A stretch of 64,000 bases of DNA, taken from NCBI RefSeq assembly GCF_900155985.1, contig NZ_FTMA01000001.1:1932655-1996654 (forward strand). Direction: 5' to 3'. Of this stretch, positions 10,008 to 18,665 are shown one piece after another. The position numbers were made by a program, and so were the translations under genes. Numbering within the stretch: position 1 is the stretch's first letter; each line of letters begins with the position of its first letter. Under the pieces are notes generated by a model that was not told the origin of the DNA, searched no databases, and saw nothing but the letters and a program-made list of their open reading frames with translations. The DNA comes from Maribacter ulvicola. Lineage in GTDB: Bacteria; Bacteroidota; Bacteroidia; Flavobacteriales; Flavobacteriaceae.

Positions 10008-11465
10008 CTAGTTGTCCTTAATAATTAACTCTGACACTAATTTTCCAGATATTAAAGCTGGTGGTACTCCGGGGCCAGGTACTGTCAGTTGTCCTGTAAA
10101 GTAAAGATCGGTGACCTTTTTACTTCTTAAATTTGGTCTCAAAAAAGCGGTCTGTGTCAATGTATTCGCCATACCGTAGGCATTTCCTTTGTATGAATTG
10201 TATCGTTCTACAAAATCATTTATGCAGAATGTTTCCTTGAATATAATATTATTTCTAATGTCTTGGCCAGTTCTTTCAAGAAAACGGTCCATTATGACAT
10301 TAAAATATTTATTTCTAAGTTCTTCGGTGTCTTCTAAAGCGGTCGCAATTGGAACTAAGAAAAAACCCGTCTCGCAACCTTTGGGAGCCATACTCGCATC
10401 TGTTAAAGAAGGAAAGTTTGCATAAAATAACGGTTTTGTAGGCCACTTTGGGCTGTCATAAATTTCTTTGGCATGTAACTCAAAATCAGTATCAAAAAAT
10501 AAATTATGATGTTCTACATTATTTAACTTTGTATTAAACCCAATGTAAAATAGAAGAGACGAGGGAGCAAAAACTTTTTTCTCCCAATAACTCTTGCTGT
10601 ATTGTTGGTGCTTTTCATCTAATAAGCTTTCAGAATGTTGGTAATCTGCGCCACTAAGAACTATATCCGCTTTATGTACTTTACCATTGCAAGAAACACC
10701 AGAAGCTTTACCGTTGGTTACAATTATTTTATTGATAGGCGAATTCGTATGTATGGTTACACCCAGCTCTAGGGCTAAACTTTTCATAGCTTTAATAACT
10801 TCATACATACCACCTCTTGGATGCCATGTGCCTAAACCAAAATCAGCAAAGTTCATAAAGTTGTAGAATGACGGAGTATTGCTTGGCTTGGCACCAAGGA
10901 ATAATACAGGAAATTCTAGCGTAGATACTAATTTTGGATTTTTAAAAGACTTACGTACTTGTGAACTAATAGTTTTAAAAAATTGATCAACTTTTAAAAT
11001 TGTTTCTTTTGTTACCAATTCTAATGGAGACAGTCCTGGTCTTAGAACAATTTTATTAATGGCAATATCATAATTTTCTTGCGCTTTGTTAATAAACTTC
11101 TTTAAAGCTTTTGAGCTACCTGGTTCTATGCGCTCAAACTCCTCACAAATTTTATCCATACAATCACCTATAGTAATGGTATCATCTGCAAAGAAAATCT
11201 TGTAAGCCGGGCTCAACTTGTCTAATAGGTAATAGTCTGATGTTTGTTTATTAAAATCCGCAAAGAATTTATCAAAAATATCAGGCATCCAATACCAGCT
11301 TGGCCCCATGTCAAAAGTAAAGCCATCTTTTACAAATTGTGATGCACGGCCTCCCACAGATTCATTTTTTTCAAATATGGTCACGTCCAACCCAGCTTTT
11401 GCCAAGTAACACGCCGCAGATAATGATGAAAAACCAGAACCGATTACGATGCAATTTCTATTCAT
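10008..11465 (-). CDS. crtI: Phytoene desaturase
   Basis: FAD-dependent desaturase taking phytoene to lycopene, membrane-associated. The 485-residue protein has an N-terminal dinucleotide-binding motif (VIGSGFSSLSAACYLAKAG) followed by an acidic residue, and the C-terminal CrtI signature near FTGQLTVPGPGVPPALISG. It lies 13 bases downstream of the MerR/B12 regulator and directly upstream of crtB within one operon. Length and motifs are typical for the bacterial CrtI family. Confidence 0.95.
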   Translation of the reverse strand: MNRNCIVIGSGFSSLSAACYLAKAGLDVTIFEKNESVGGRASQFVKDGFTFDMGPSWYWMPDIFDKFFADFNKQTSDYYLLDKLSPAYKIFFADDTITIGDCMDKICEEFERIEPGSSKALKKFINKAQENYDIAINKIVLRPGLSPLELVTKETILKVDQFFKTISSQVRKSFKNPKLVSTLEFPVLFLGAKPSNTPSFYNFMNFADFGLGTWHPRGGMYEVIKAMKSLALELGVTIHTNSPINKIIVTNGKASGVSCNGKVHKADIVLSGADYQHSESLLDEKHQQYSKSYWEKKVFAPSSLLFYIGFNTKLNNVEHHNLFFDTDFELHAKEIYDSPKWPTKPLFYANFPSLTDASMAPKGCETGFFLVPIATALEDTEELRNKYFNVIMDRFLERTGQDIRNNIIFKETFCINDFVERYNSYKGNAYGMANTLTQTAFLRPNLRSKKVTDLYFTGQLTVPGPGVPPALISGKLVSELIIKDN

Positions 11466-11478
11466 TTATTTATGGGGG

Positions 11479-12378
11479 TTATAGATTGTTAACCAAGCTG
11501 TCAATAGAAGTAAATGTTCTACAAAACTTAGGTTTTATATCGTCCTCGATAAAATTTGTTTGTCGTCCTATAATCCAAAAATTAGGATTATGATACTCAG
11601 ATACTAGGGTTGTGAAATCCTCTATATATTTGTTTATTTTATCTTTTTCAGGGTAAACTGTAAAATAAGAAACGAAATAAATGTTATCGAAATACTTCAG
11701 GACATCTTCAAGATTTTCCATGGGTATGGTGGGGCCTAAATAGATGCACTTATATCCTTTTAAAATAATCTCGTAATTAATATAAAGTAACCCTATATCA
11801 TGTATTTCATTTTCAGGCAAAAATGCAACAAACACTTTGTCTTTCTTGGTGGGCTCTAAATGTTGAAGCTTTTCTGTATTAATTAGAATTTTTTGTTTAA
11901 TCAAACTACTCATAAAATGTTCATGAGCAGGGCTAATAGTGTTCGTTTGCCAAAGAAGACCAAGCTCATTTAATAGCGGTACGAAGGTTTCTTTAAATAT
12001 CTCCCTAAATGAATTTTCACTCAATAAGGCATTATAGGTATTAAAGAACATCGTTTGATCGAAATTGATCATGGCCAGTTTAAAAGTATTAATTGCCTGA
12101 CTCTTATGACTGTGTTTTGCTACTATTTCACGTACTACATACGGAATATCTTTATCAGAAATCTTGGCGATTTTGGATATTTTGTGTCCATTATTATACA
12201 ACAATGTAACATTGAGTAACTTTTGTAAACTCGAAAGGCTATATGTTCTAATATTTGTATCTGTACGTTCAGGCGATAAAAGATTATATCTTTTTTCCCA
12301 AATTCTGATCGTGTGTGCCTTAATGCCAGAGAGGTTTTCAAGGTCTCTAATACTAAATTGCTTTTTTACATTGTTCAT
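11479..12378 (-). CDS. MerR-family regulator with B12-binding domain (LitR/CarH type)
   Basis: Probable light-responsive repressor of the carotenoid operon it heads. The N-terminal MerR helix-turn-helix (residues about 7-75, GIKAHTIRIWEKRYNLL) is followed by a four-helix B12-cap domain and a C-terminal cobalamin-binding Rossmann domain. The cap carries WQTNTISPAHEH, which fits the CarH Wx9EH signature, and the lower-ligand motif appears as EIHDIG. The residue after the Trp is Gln, where Thermus CarH has the histidine that ligates cobalt in the light-exposed state. First gene of the operon, with a -7 element just upstream, so autoregulation is likely. The photoreceptor role is inferred from family knowledge. 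Confidence 0.85.
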   Translation of the reverse strand: MNNVKKQFSIRDLENLSGIKAHTIRIWEKRYNLLSPERTDTNIRTYSLSSLQKLLNVTLLYNNGHKISKIAKISDKDIPYVVREIVAKHSHKSQAINTFKLAMINFDQTMFFNTYNALLSENSFREIFKETFVPLLNELGLLWQTNTISPAHEHFMSSLIKQKILINTEKLQHLEPTKKDKVFVAFLPENEIHDIGLLYINYEIILKGYKCIYLGPTIPMENLEDVLKYFDNIYFVSYFTVYPEKDKINKYIEDFTTLVSEYHNPNFWIIGRQTNFIEDDIKPKFCRTFTSIDSLVNNL

Positions 12379-12399
12379 GCTTTAAGTAAAATGGTTAAA

Positions 12400-12407
12400 C
12401 AAATTTA
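12400..12407 (-). promoter_or_regulatory. -7 promoter element of the carotenoid operon
   Basis: On the minus strand this reads TAAATTTG, a perfect match to the Bacteroidota TAnnTTTG -7 box, about 22 bases upstream of the regulator start codon. No clear -33 TTG is visible, consistent with a regulated promoter. Confidence 0.5.
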
Positions 12408-12454
12408 CGATTTATAAGTATGCCATGGGGTACATGAGAGTTAAAATTATCAAA

Positions 12455-12486
12455 ATAAAAAAGGTTAGACCTAAATCTAACCTTTT
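12455..12486 (-). terminator. Terminator of tRNA-Leu
   Basis: Read on the minus strand, a stem AAGGTTAGA / TCTAACCTT with a six-base loop and a following T run lies immediately after the tRNA 3' end. Confidence 0.85.
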
Positions 12487-12487
12487 G

Positions 12488-12571
12488 TGCCCACGACTAG
12501 ATTCGAACTAGCACGTCCTTACGAACACTACCCCCTCAAGGTAGCATGTCTACCAATTTCACCACGTGGGC
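12488..12571 (-). tRNA. tRNA-Leu (anticodon GAG)
   Basis: An 84-base minus-strand cloverleaf with acceptor GCCCACG/CGTGGGC, a D arm with TGGTAGA, an anticodon stem CTACC/GGTAG enclosing loop TTGAGGG (anticodon GAG), the long variable arm of leucine tRNAs, and a TTCGAAT T loop. The 3' CCA is not encoded. Confidence 0.95.
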
Positions 12572-12653
12572 TTGTTCGGTATTTATTCAAGAACAAATAT
12601 AGAAACCTATCCTTCAATTTAAAATATATTGATCACAATAAATCAGAGAAAAT

Positions 12654-13499
12654 TTAAAGTAGCAGAGAGTGCTGGTACTGAGAAGGAGTAATTCCTTTTA
12701 TTTTTTTAAATTTTTTATTAAAATTAGATATGGAGTTAAATCCGGATAAGTCTGAGATTATATTAATATTCAGCTCTTTTTTAGAATTTAGTAATTGGCA
12801 AGCATGTTCTATTCGTAGTTCTATTAAGAACTGAAAAAATGTTTTATTGGTTCTTTGTTTAAAAAAGCGACAAAAGGCGTTTGGTGTCATATATGCCATT
12901 TTTGCAATGTCGTCTAAAGAGATAGGTTGCTGAAAGTTTTTGAATACAAAATCGAAAATGTCCTGTAATCGTTCGCCTTCGGTAGAGCTTAAGGTTTTAG
13001 AGTATATAAATTTACTAAGTGGTTCTGTGGTTGCTTTGCTAAGTTCTTCTAATAGCTCTAAAAAAGAAACAAATAGTTGTAGTTTTTGTTGAGATTGTAT
13101 GTCTACTAATTGTTGGGCTATATCCTTTTGGTTAGATGTGACTTTAAATCCGCCTGTAGCATTTGTAAAAAAAATCCTTAAATCTTTTAAATATGGTAGC
13201 TTAAAGAATGCTGCGCCAAAGGATTTTTCAGTAAAAAATACGGTTATCATATGCGCATCTTCCTGCCTTGGTATACTCTTGAACACGTGGGGTAGATTAC
13301 TACCAATAACATAGATATCACCTGCGGAAAATTGATGAATACTGTCACCTACCAACAACTTTCCGTTTCCGTTTAAGATATAACTTATCTGTATTTCTTC
13401 GTGTTGATGAAGTCTATTGTAAAAAACAGGTTCTTTGTCTACCTGAACTATTAGATGTTGATCTAAAGGCTTCGGTATTTTAAAAGGAAACACTTTCAT
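12654..13499 (-). CDS. AraC-family regulator of the hydroxyproline genes
   Basis: A 281-residue cytoplasmic transcription factor with an N-terminal cupin-like effector domain (HQHEEIQISYILNG, then a GDIYVIGSNLPHVF strand pair) and a C-terminal double helix-turn-helix AraC domain (SLDDIAKMAYMTPNAFCRFF, then GFNSISNFNKKFKKIKGITP). It is divergent from the hydroxyproline degradation genes, sharing a 133-base intergenic region with an inverted repeat next to the catabolic -7 element. It is most likely the pathway activator, responding to hydroxyproline or an intermediate. This is inference from location; the AraC family call is firm. Confidence 0.85.
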   Translation of the reverse strand: MKVFPFKIPKPLDQHLIVQVDKEPVFYNRLHQHEEIQISYILNGNGKLLVGDSIHQFSAGDIYVIGSNLPHVFKSIPRQEDAHMITVFFTEKSFGAAFFKLPYLKDLRIFFTNATGGFKVTSNQKDIAQQLVDIQSQQKLQLFVSFLELLEELSKATTEPLSKFIYSKTLSSTEGERLQDIFDFVFKNFQQPISLDDIAKMAYMTPNAFCRFFKQRTNKTFFQFLIELRIEHACQLLNSKKELNINIISDLSGFNSISNFNKKFKKIKGITPSQYQHSLLL

Positions 13500-13578
13500 A
13501 TGCTTCTAATTTATCACTAAAAAATGAATTATAGCTCATAAGGTGTTAGAATAGTACCAAGTCTGGATAATATGACAA

Positions 13579-13594
13579 CACATATTCCTATGTG
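13579..13594. promoter_or_regulatory. Inverted repeat, possible operator
   Basis: CACATA-ttcc-TATGTG, a perfect 6-bp inverted repeat seven bases before the -7 box of the hydroxyproline operon and in the spacer to the divergent AraC gene. Its position suits a regulator site. AraC proteins more often use direct repeats, so the assignment is tentative. Confidence 0.35.
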
Positions 13595-13601
13595 CTATCC
13601 C

Positions 13602-13609
13602 TAATTTTG
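13602..13609 (+). promoter_or_regulatory. -7 promoter element of the hydroxyproline genes
   Basis: TAATTTTG matches TAnnTTTG, 24 bases before the ATG. It continues into GAGTA exactly as the element before the dehydrogenase gene does (14638). No clear -33 TTG is present, consistent with activator dependence. Confidence 0.5.
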
Positions 13610-13632
13610 AGTATTAACTAAAAGAAAGCAAA

Positions 13633-14556
13633 ATGAGTATTTCATGGACAGGGGTAATGCCGGCGGTTACCACAAAATTTACAGATAAAGATGAACTTGA
13701 TCTAGATATGTTCTCTGTTAATATTAAGGCGCAATTAGATGCAGGTGTAAGTGGAATAATACTGGGCGGAACTCTGGGTGAGGCAAGTACACTGACCTAT
13801 GAAGAGAAGAAAGTTTTAATGAGAGAGACCGTAAATCTGGTAGAAGGTCAAGTACCTGTAATCATTAATATTGCCGAACAGACTACTAAAGGTGCTATAC
13901 ACGCTGCTGAAGTGGCTAAAGAATGTGGAGCTACAGGATTAATGATGTTGCCGCCAATGCGATATAAAGCTAATGACTATGAAACGGTTACTTATTTTAA
14001 AGAAACTGCCCATAGTACGGATTTACCGATCATGATTTATAACAACCCAATAGATTACGGTATAATGGTAACTCTAGATATGTTAGATGAATTGATGGTA
14101 TGCGATACTATACAAGCGGTAAAAGAATCAACAAGGGACATCTCTAATATTACCCGAATTAAATCAAGATTTGGAAATCGATTGAATGTTCTTACTGGGG
14201 TTGATACCTTAGGATTGGAAAGTACCTTAATGGGTGCTGATGGTTGGGTTGCAGGTTTGGTTTGTGCTTTCCCTGCCGAAACTTGTGCGGTTTTTGAATT
14301 GGCAAGAGCTGGCAGAATTAAAGAAGCCCTAGAAATCTACCGATGGTTTTTACCATTGTTAGAACTGGATATTAGTCCGCAATTGGTACAGCACATTAAA
14401 ATGGCAGAAGTAGCTACAGGTATTGGTACCGAAAATGTACGTGCACCAAGATTACCTTTAGTAGGTGCAGAAAGAGAAAGGGTGGCGGCAATTATAGAAC
14501 AAGGTATAGCTACTAGACCATCACTGCCTAATTATAAGGGTATTAATCAACTATAG
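13633..14556 (+). CDS. 1-Pyrroline-4-hydroxy-2-carboxylate deaminase (DapA family)
   Basis: A 307-residue class I aldolase of the dihydrodipicolinate synthase/NAL superfamily. In this setting it most likely deaminates and dehydrates 1-pyrroline-4-hydroxy-2-carboxylate to 2-oxoglutarate semialdehyde. Family landmarks are GGTLGEAST near the N terminus, the Tyr of MIYNNP, and the Schiff-base Lys in QAVKESTRD. Assignment rests on context: aldehyde dehydrogenase, hydroxyproline epimerase and a DAAO-type oxidase follow. A true DapA (lysine synthesis) is unlikely because none of the neighbours are lysine genes. Confidence 0.85.
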   Translation: MSISWTGVMPAVTTKFTDKDELDLDMFSVNIKAQLDAGVSGIILGGTLGEASTLTYEEKKVLMRETVNLVEGQVPVIINIAEQTTKGAIHAAEVAKECGATGLMMLPPMRYKANDYETVTYFKETAHSTDLPIMIYNNPIDYGIMVTLDMLDELMVCDTIQAVKESTRDISNITRIKSRFGNRLNVLTGVDTLGLESTLMGADGWVAGLVCAFPAETCAVFELARAGRIKEALEIYRWFLPLLELDISPQLVQHIKMAEVATGIGTENVRAPRLPLVGAERERVAAIIEQGIATRPSLPNYKGINQL

Positions 14557-14637
14557 ATACGTTTAAAAAAATTGGATGTATTTGGCACTTTAATAAAATG
14601 TAAAGTTAGATTGGGATTTTGTTTCTAGTACTTTCTT

Positions 14638-14645
14638 TACTTTTG
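14638..14645 (+). promoter_or_regulatory. -7 promoter element before the semialdehyde dehydrogenase
   Basis: TACTTTTG matches TAnnTTTG and is followed by GAGTA as at 13602, 22 bases before the ATG at 14668. A TTTG at 14618-14621 is a possible -33 box, with short spacing. This suggests a second internal transcript. Confidence 0.45.
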
Positions 14646-14667
14646 AGTAACACCATAAAAAAAGAAA

Positions 14668-16245
14668 ATGATCAGCGGTACAAATGCAATAGGCACTAAG
14701 TCTTCAAAGCAAGGGAATAATACTTTTAAGACATTTGATCCTAAAGAAAATATAAATACGGAATGGACTTTCTATGAGGCATCTTCTAACGAAATTAATG
14801 AGGCTGTTGATTTGGCAACAGATGCTTTTAAAACATATAAAGAGTTCTCTGGGAACAAAAAAGCAGGATTTCTTGAAGCTATTGCAGATGAGATTGAAGC
14901 TTTAGGGAACGAGTTGATTGAGACCTATTGCAAAGAATCTGGTTTGCCTGAAGGTAGGGCAAAAGGAGAACGTGGACGTACCATGGGGCAACTTCGTGCT
15001 TTTGCTAAATTATTAAAAGAAGGTTCTTGGGTAGAGGCTGTTATTGAAAGAGCGCAACCTAATAGAACACCTATGCCAAAATCTGATATTAGAAAAATGC
15101 TATTTCCATTAGGACCTGTGGTTGTTTTTGGTGCAAGTAATTTTCCGTTGGCTTTTTCAACAGCCGGTGGAGATACGGCAAGTGCACTTGCAGCTGGTTG
15201 CCCGGTAATCGTAAAAAGTCACCCAATGCACGCCGGTACCGGTGAACTGGTATCGTCTGCAATTATTAAGGCAGCGGAGAAAACGGGAATGCCAAATGGT
15301 GTATTTTCTAATTTAAACAGTAGCGGTATAGCAGTAGGGCAGCAGTTGGTAAAACACCCAAAAGTAAAAGCTGTTGGCTTTACGGGAAGTATAAATGGTG
15401 GTACGGCATTATATAAGTTAGCGAATGAAAGAGATGAGCCTATTCCTGTTTTTGCAGAAATGGGGAGTATTAACCCAGTGGTTGTTTTACCATCGGCTTT
15501 AGTAAACGATGGCGATGCTTGGGCAAATACCTATGCTTCTTCAGTTACTTTAGGTGCCGGGCAGTTTTGTACCAATCCAGGGTTGTTGTTGGCGATAAAG
15601 GGAGAAAAATTAGATGGTTTCATCAAAACACTTTCCGATGAAATATTGAAATTTGAGCCCACCTGCATGCTGCATCCTACTATATATGCAAAGTATAACG
15701 AAGGTAAAAAGGAATTGTCAGCACAGAGCGGAGTAACTATATCTGCCAATTATAAGAAGGATACCAATGCCAATACTGCAAAACCTTCTATTTTGAAAGT
15801 GAGCGGAGCAGATTTTTTGGCGAATACCAAATTACATACTGAAGTTTTTGGACCTTTTTCCGTAGTGGTTGAATGCGAGAATACCAAAGAATTAGAAACT
15901 ATTTTAAATCATTTAGAAGGTCAGTTAACGGGTACAATTTTAGGCTCTGAAGAAGATTTAAAGAACAATTCTGGGATTGTTGACGCATTACGGAGTAGGG
16001 TAGGGCGTATTTTATTCAATGGTGTGCCCACTGGTGTAGAGGTAAATTCTTCTATGGTTCATGGCGGTCCGTTCCCCGCAACTACGGATCCTCGTTTTAC
16101 CTCTGTTGGGACATCGGCAATAAAAAGATGGGTACGTCCGGTTTCTTTTCAAGATTGGCCTAATACTTTATTGCCAATTGCGCTACAAGATGAAAATCCG
16201 CTAGGCATTACTCGTTTGGTAGAGGGTAATTACACTAAAAATTGA
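14668..16245 (+). CDS. 2-Oxoglutarate semialdehyde dehydrogenase (NADP-type)
   Basis: Final enzyme of hydroxyproline degradation, oxidising 2-oxoglutarate semialdehyde to 2-oxoglutarate. It is a 525-residue aldehyde dehydrogenase with nucleotide-binding region GPVVVFGASNFPLAFS, catalytic Glu in FAEMGSINP and catalytic Cys in GAGQFCTNPG. The length and the FCTNPG context match the KGSADH type found in hydroxyproline clusters. It has its own putative promoter and lies 21 bases upstream of the epimerase gene, with which it is probably co-transcribed. General ALDH identity is certain, substrate by context. Confidence 0.9.
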   Translation: MISGTNAIGTKSSKQGNNTFKTFDPKENINTEWTFYEASSNEINEAVDLATDAFKTYKEFSGNKKAGFLEAIADEIEALGNELIETYCKESGLPEGRAKGERGRTMGQLRAFAKLLKEGSWVEAVIERAQPNRTPMPKSDIRKMLFPLGPVVVFGASNFPLAFSTAGGDTASALAAGCPVIVKSHPMHAGTGELVSSAIIKAAEKTGMPNGVFSNLNSSGIAVGQQLVKHPKVKAVGFTGSINGGTALYKLANERDEPIPVFAEMGSINPVVVLPSALVNDGDAWANTYASSVTLGAGQFCTNPGLLLAIKGEKLDGFIKTLSDEILKFEPTCMLHPTIYAKYNEGKKELSAQSGVTISANYKKDTNANTAKPSILKVSGADFLANTKLHTEVFGPFSVVVECENTKELETILNHLEGQLTGTILGSEEDLKNNSGIVDALRSRVGRILFNGVPTGVEVNSSMVHGGPFPATTDPRFTSVGTSAIKRWVRPVSFQDWPNTLLPIALQDENPLGITRLVEGNYTKN

Positions 16246-16266
16246 AATATATAACAAACTTCTAAT

Positions 16267-17277
16267 ATGGCCAGCAGCACTTTTGTTTGTATTGATGCTC
16301 ATACCTGTGGTAATCCTGTTAGGGTTATAAAAAAAGGTGGCCCAGATTTAGTTGGAGCTACAATGAGTGAAAAACGTCAGCATTTTCTAAAAGAGTATGA
16401 TTGGATTAGAAAGGGATTGATGTTTGAACCACGAGGTCATGACATGATGAGCGGTAGTATTTTTTATCCGCCTAATGACCCAATCAATGACTTCGGTATA
16501 TTATTTATAGAGACCAGTGGATGCTTACCTATGTGCGGACACGGAACTATTGGTGCCATTACTATTGGGATAGAAGAAGGATTGATTCATCCAAAAACAC
16601 CGGGCAAGATTCGTATGGAAACACCTGCCGGATTGGTACATATTGCTTATCAACAAACTGGTAGAAAGGTTGATTGGGTAAAATTGACGAATGTAAAATC
16701 TTACCTGGCAGCTTCCGGTTTAACAATACTATCTTCAGATTTAGGCGAACTGACCTTTGATGTATCTTATGGCGGCAATTTTTATGCTATTATTGACCCG
16801 CAAACCAATTTTAACGGAATTCAAGAATATTCGGCTAGTCAATTAATTCAATTCAGTCAAGAAATACGGGAGAAAATTAATGTGAAATATCCAAACCTAT
16901 TTATTCATCCGGAGGATAGTACAATAAAAAATGTAAGTCATATGCTTTGGACAGGGAATACCATCTCTGATAAAGCTACAGCTAGAAATGCAGTATTTTA
17001 TGGAGATAAAGCTATTGATCGTTCTCCGTGCGGTACAGGTACATCTGCACGTATGGCACAATGGCATGCTAATGGGAAATTAAAAGTGGGTGAAGATTTT
17101 ATTCATGAAAGCTATATAGGTTCTCAATTTATAGGTAGAATAGAAGAAGAAACTACCTTGTCAGGAAACCTTGCAATTGTCCCAAGCATACAAGGATGGG
17201 CAAAAATTTATGGTCAAAATACAATAACTATCGATGATATTGATGATCCCTACGCGTATGGGTTTCAAGTAATTTAA
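16267..17277 (+). CDS. 4-Hydroxyproline 2-epimerase
   Basis: Proline-racemase-family enzyme (336 residues) that converts trans-4-hydroxy-L-proline to cis-4-hydroxy-D-proline, the first step of the pathway. Both catalytic cysteines are present, in PMCGHGTIG and in DRSPCGTGTSARMA. This argues for an epimerase and against the trans-3-hydroxyproline dehydratase subfamily, in which the second Cys is replaced. Cytoplasmic, no signal peptide. It is flanked by the dehydrogenase gene upstream and the D-amino-acid oxidase-type gene 13 bases downstream. Confidence 0.92.
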   Translation: MASSTFVCIDAHTCGNPVRVIKKGGPDLVGATMSEKRQHFLKEYDWIRKGLMFEPRGHDMMSGSIFYPPNDPINDFGILFIETSGCLPMCGHGTIGAITIGIEEGLIHPKTPGKIRMETPAGLVHIAYQQTGRKVDWVKLTNVKSYLAASGLTILSSDLGELTFDVSYGGNFYAIIDPQTNFNGIQEYSASQLIQFSQEIREKINVKYPNLFIHPEDSTIKNVSHMLWTGNTISDKATARNAVFYGDKAIDRSPCGTGTSARMAQWHANGKLKVGEDFIHESYIGSQFIGRIEEETTLSGNLAIVPSIQGWAKIYGQNTITIDDIDDPYAYGFQVI

Positions 17278-17290
17278 TTTTAATACGGAG

Positions 17291-18541
17291 ATGATGAAAA
17301 GTGTGGTAATTATTGGTGGAGGTATCGTTGGTTTAAGTACTGCCTATTATTTGCATAAAGAAGGTTTTGAAGTTACTGTGATTGATAAAGGCGACATTAC
17401 TTCAGGTGCTTCATTTGTAAATGCGGGCTATATCACCCCAAGTCATATCATTCCGTTAGCATCACCTGGTATGATAGCAAAAGGAATTAAAATGATGTTC
17501 AACGCTGCTAGTCCGTTTTATATGAAGCCTAGGTTGGATACGGATTTTTTAAAATGGTCATGGTATTTTCATAAATCATCAACACCTGCAAAAGTTGAAA
17601 AAGCGATTCCAGCGATAAAGGAAATCAACCTTATGAGCAGAGAATTATTCACCGATATTAAAAATTCAGGTGATTTAGGCAATTTTCAGCTAGAAAGAAA
17701 AGGCCTTTTAATGCTCTATAAAACCGAAGCAGCTTACTTACATGAAAAGCAAGTTGCTGAAAGGGTAGCTTTTGAAGGACTAGAAGTTTCTGACTTAAAC
17801 AAGTCAGACCTACATAAGCTAGAACCACATGTAAATATTGATGCAGAAGGAGCTATACATTATGAATGTGATGGCCATACTACACCCACGGAGATTATGC
17901 CCAAGTTGTTAGCCTATCTAAAGGGAGAAGGAGTTGTGATTAAAACAAATGAAGAAGTAGTTGATATTAAGAGTTCAGGAGACAGAATAATAGAGGTTAT
18001 AACAAATAAGGATAATTACCAACCAGATGAGGTGGTGTTAGCTGCGGGTTCATGGAGCGCAAACCTTGCAAAAAAATTACACTTAAAACTACCTTTACAA
18101 GGAGGTAAAGGATATTGTATTAATAGGGAGAGAAATACGGGTATTTCTATTCCCGCAATTTTAATGGAATCTAAAATAGCGGTAACGCCTATGAATGAGT
18201 TTACCAGATTTGCGGGTACTATGGAGTTTTCAGGTAATAATGATATCATTAGAAAAGAAAGGGTTATGGCAATAGTGAACGGCGTACATTCCTTTTATCC
18301 TGAAATTGAAATCGATGTTGCAGAAATTGAAAATGTAAAAACCGGGTTACGCCCGGTTTCACCAGATGGATTACCATATATTGGCAAATCTATAAAAATT
18401 AAAAACTTGACAATTGGTACAGGTCACGCAATGATGGGTTGGAGTTTAGGACCGGCAACCGGTAAGCTAATTTCAGAGTTATTGACTGGTAATAAGACCT
18501 TTATGAGTATAGCTGCTTTTAGTCCAAATAGAGTATTTTAA
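17291..18541 (+). CDS. D-hydroxyproline dehydrogenase (DAAO-type flavoprotein)
   Basis: A 416-residue FAD-dependent oxidoreductase of the D-amino-acid oxidase/DadA fold, with N-terminal VVIIGGGIVGLSTAYYLHKEG and a C-terminal flavin-contact segment near GTGHAMMGWSLGPATGK. By context it oxidises cis-4-hydroxy-D-proline to 1-pyrroline-4-hydroxy-2-carboxylate, handing it to the DapA-family deaminase. The first codon could be 17291 or the next ATG at 17294. A DadA-like D-amino acid dehydrogenase of broader specificity is the main alternative. No transporter gene follows it. Confidence 0.87.
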   Translation: MMKSVVIIGGGIVGLSTAYYLHKEGFEVTVIDKGDITSGASFVNAGYITPSHIIPLASPGMIAKGIKMMFNAASPFYMKPRLDTDFLKWSWYFHKSSTPAKVEKAIPAIKEINLMSRELFTDIKNSGDLGNFQLERKGLLMLYKTEAAYLHEKQVAERVAFEGLEVSDLNKSDLHKLEPHVNIDAEGAIHYECDGHTTPTEIMPKLLAYLKGEGVVIKTNEEVVDIKSSGDRIIEVITNKDNYQPDEVVLAAGSWSANLAKKLHLKLPLQGGKGYCINRERNTGISIPAILMESKIAVTPMNEFTRFAGTMEFSGNNDIIRKERVMAIVNGVHSFYPEIEIDVAEIENVKTGLRPVSPDGLPYIGKSIKIKNLTIGTGHAMMGWSLGPATGKLISELLTGNKTFMSIAAFSPNRVF

Positions 18542-18575
18542 CAATTTTAGTAATGATGTTCATCGGAATGAAATT

Positions 18576-18611
18576 ACCATTCGTCTACAGTAAATTGCAA
18601 TTCGTCTACAC
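18576..18611 (+). promoter_or_regulatory. Candidate LytTR operator of the signalling operon
   Basis: Two direct copies of ATTCGTCTACA begin at 18579 and 18600, that is 21 bp (two helical turns) apart, the geometry bound by LytTR-domain regulators. A TAGACATTTG -7 element lies at 18637-18646. The first copy, including the leading ACC, recurs before the glycosyltransferase gene at 30236. A LytTR regulator is encoded at 24176-24886 in the operon downstream, so autoregulation is the simplest reading. Confidence 0.65.
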
Positions 18612-18636
18612 TGGTCATTTTATATCTAGTGATTGT

Positions 18637-18646
18637 TAGACATTTG
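18637..18646 (+). promoter_or_regulatory. -7 element of the receiver gene promoter
   Basis: TAGACATTTG contains GACATTTG, one base off the TAnnTTTG consensus, 60 bp downstream of the first LytTR half-site. The identical distance and nearly identical element (TAGATATTTG) occur at 30190-30199. Confidence 0.5.
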
Positions 18647-18665
18647 AATTTCAAATATTTATGTA

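Noticed and set aside
14583..14600. TGGCAC as a possible sigma-54 -24 element before the dehydrogenase gene
   Set aside because: No TTGC at the required distance; a TAnnTTTG element closer to the gene explains transcription better.
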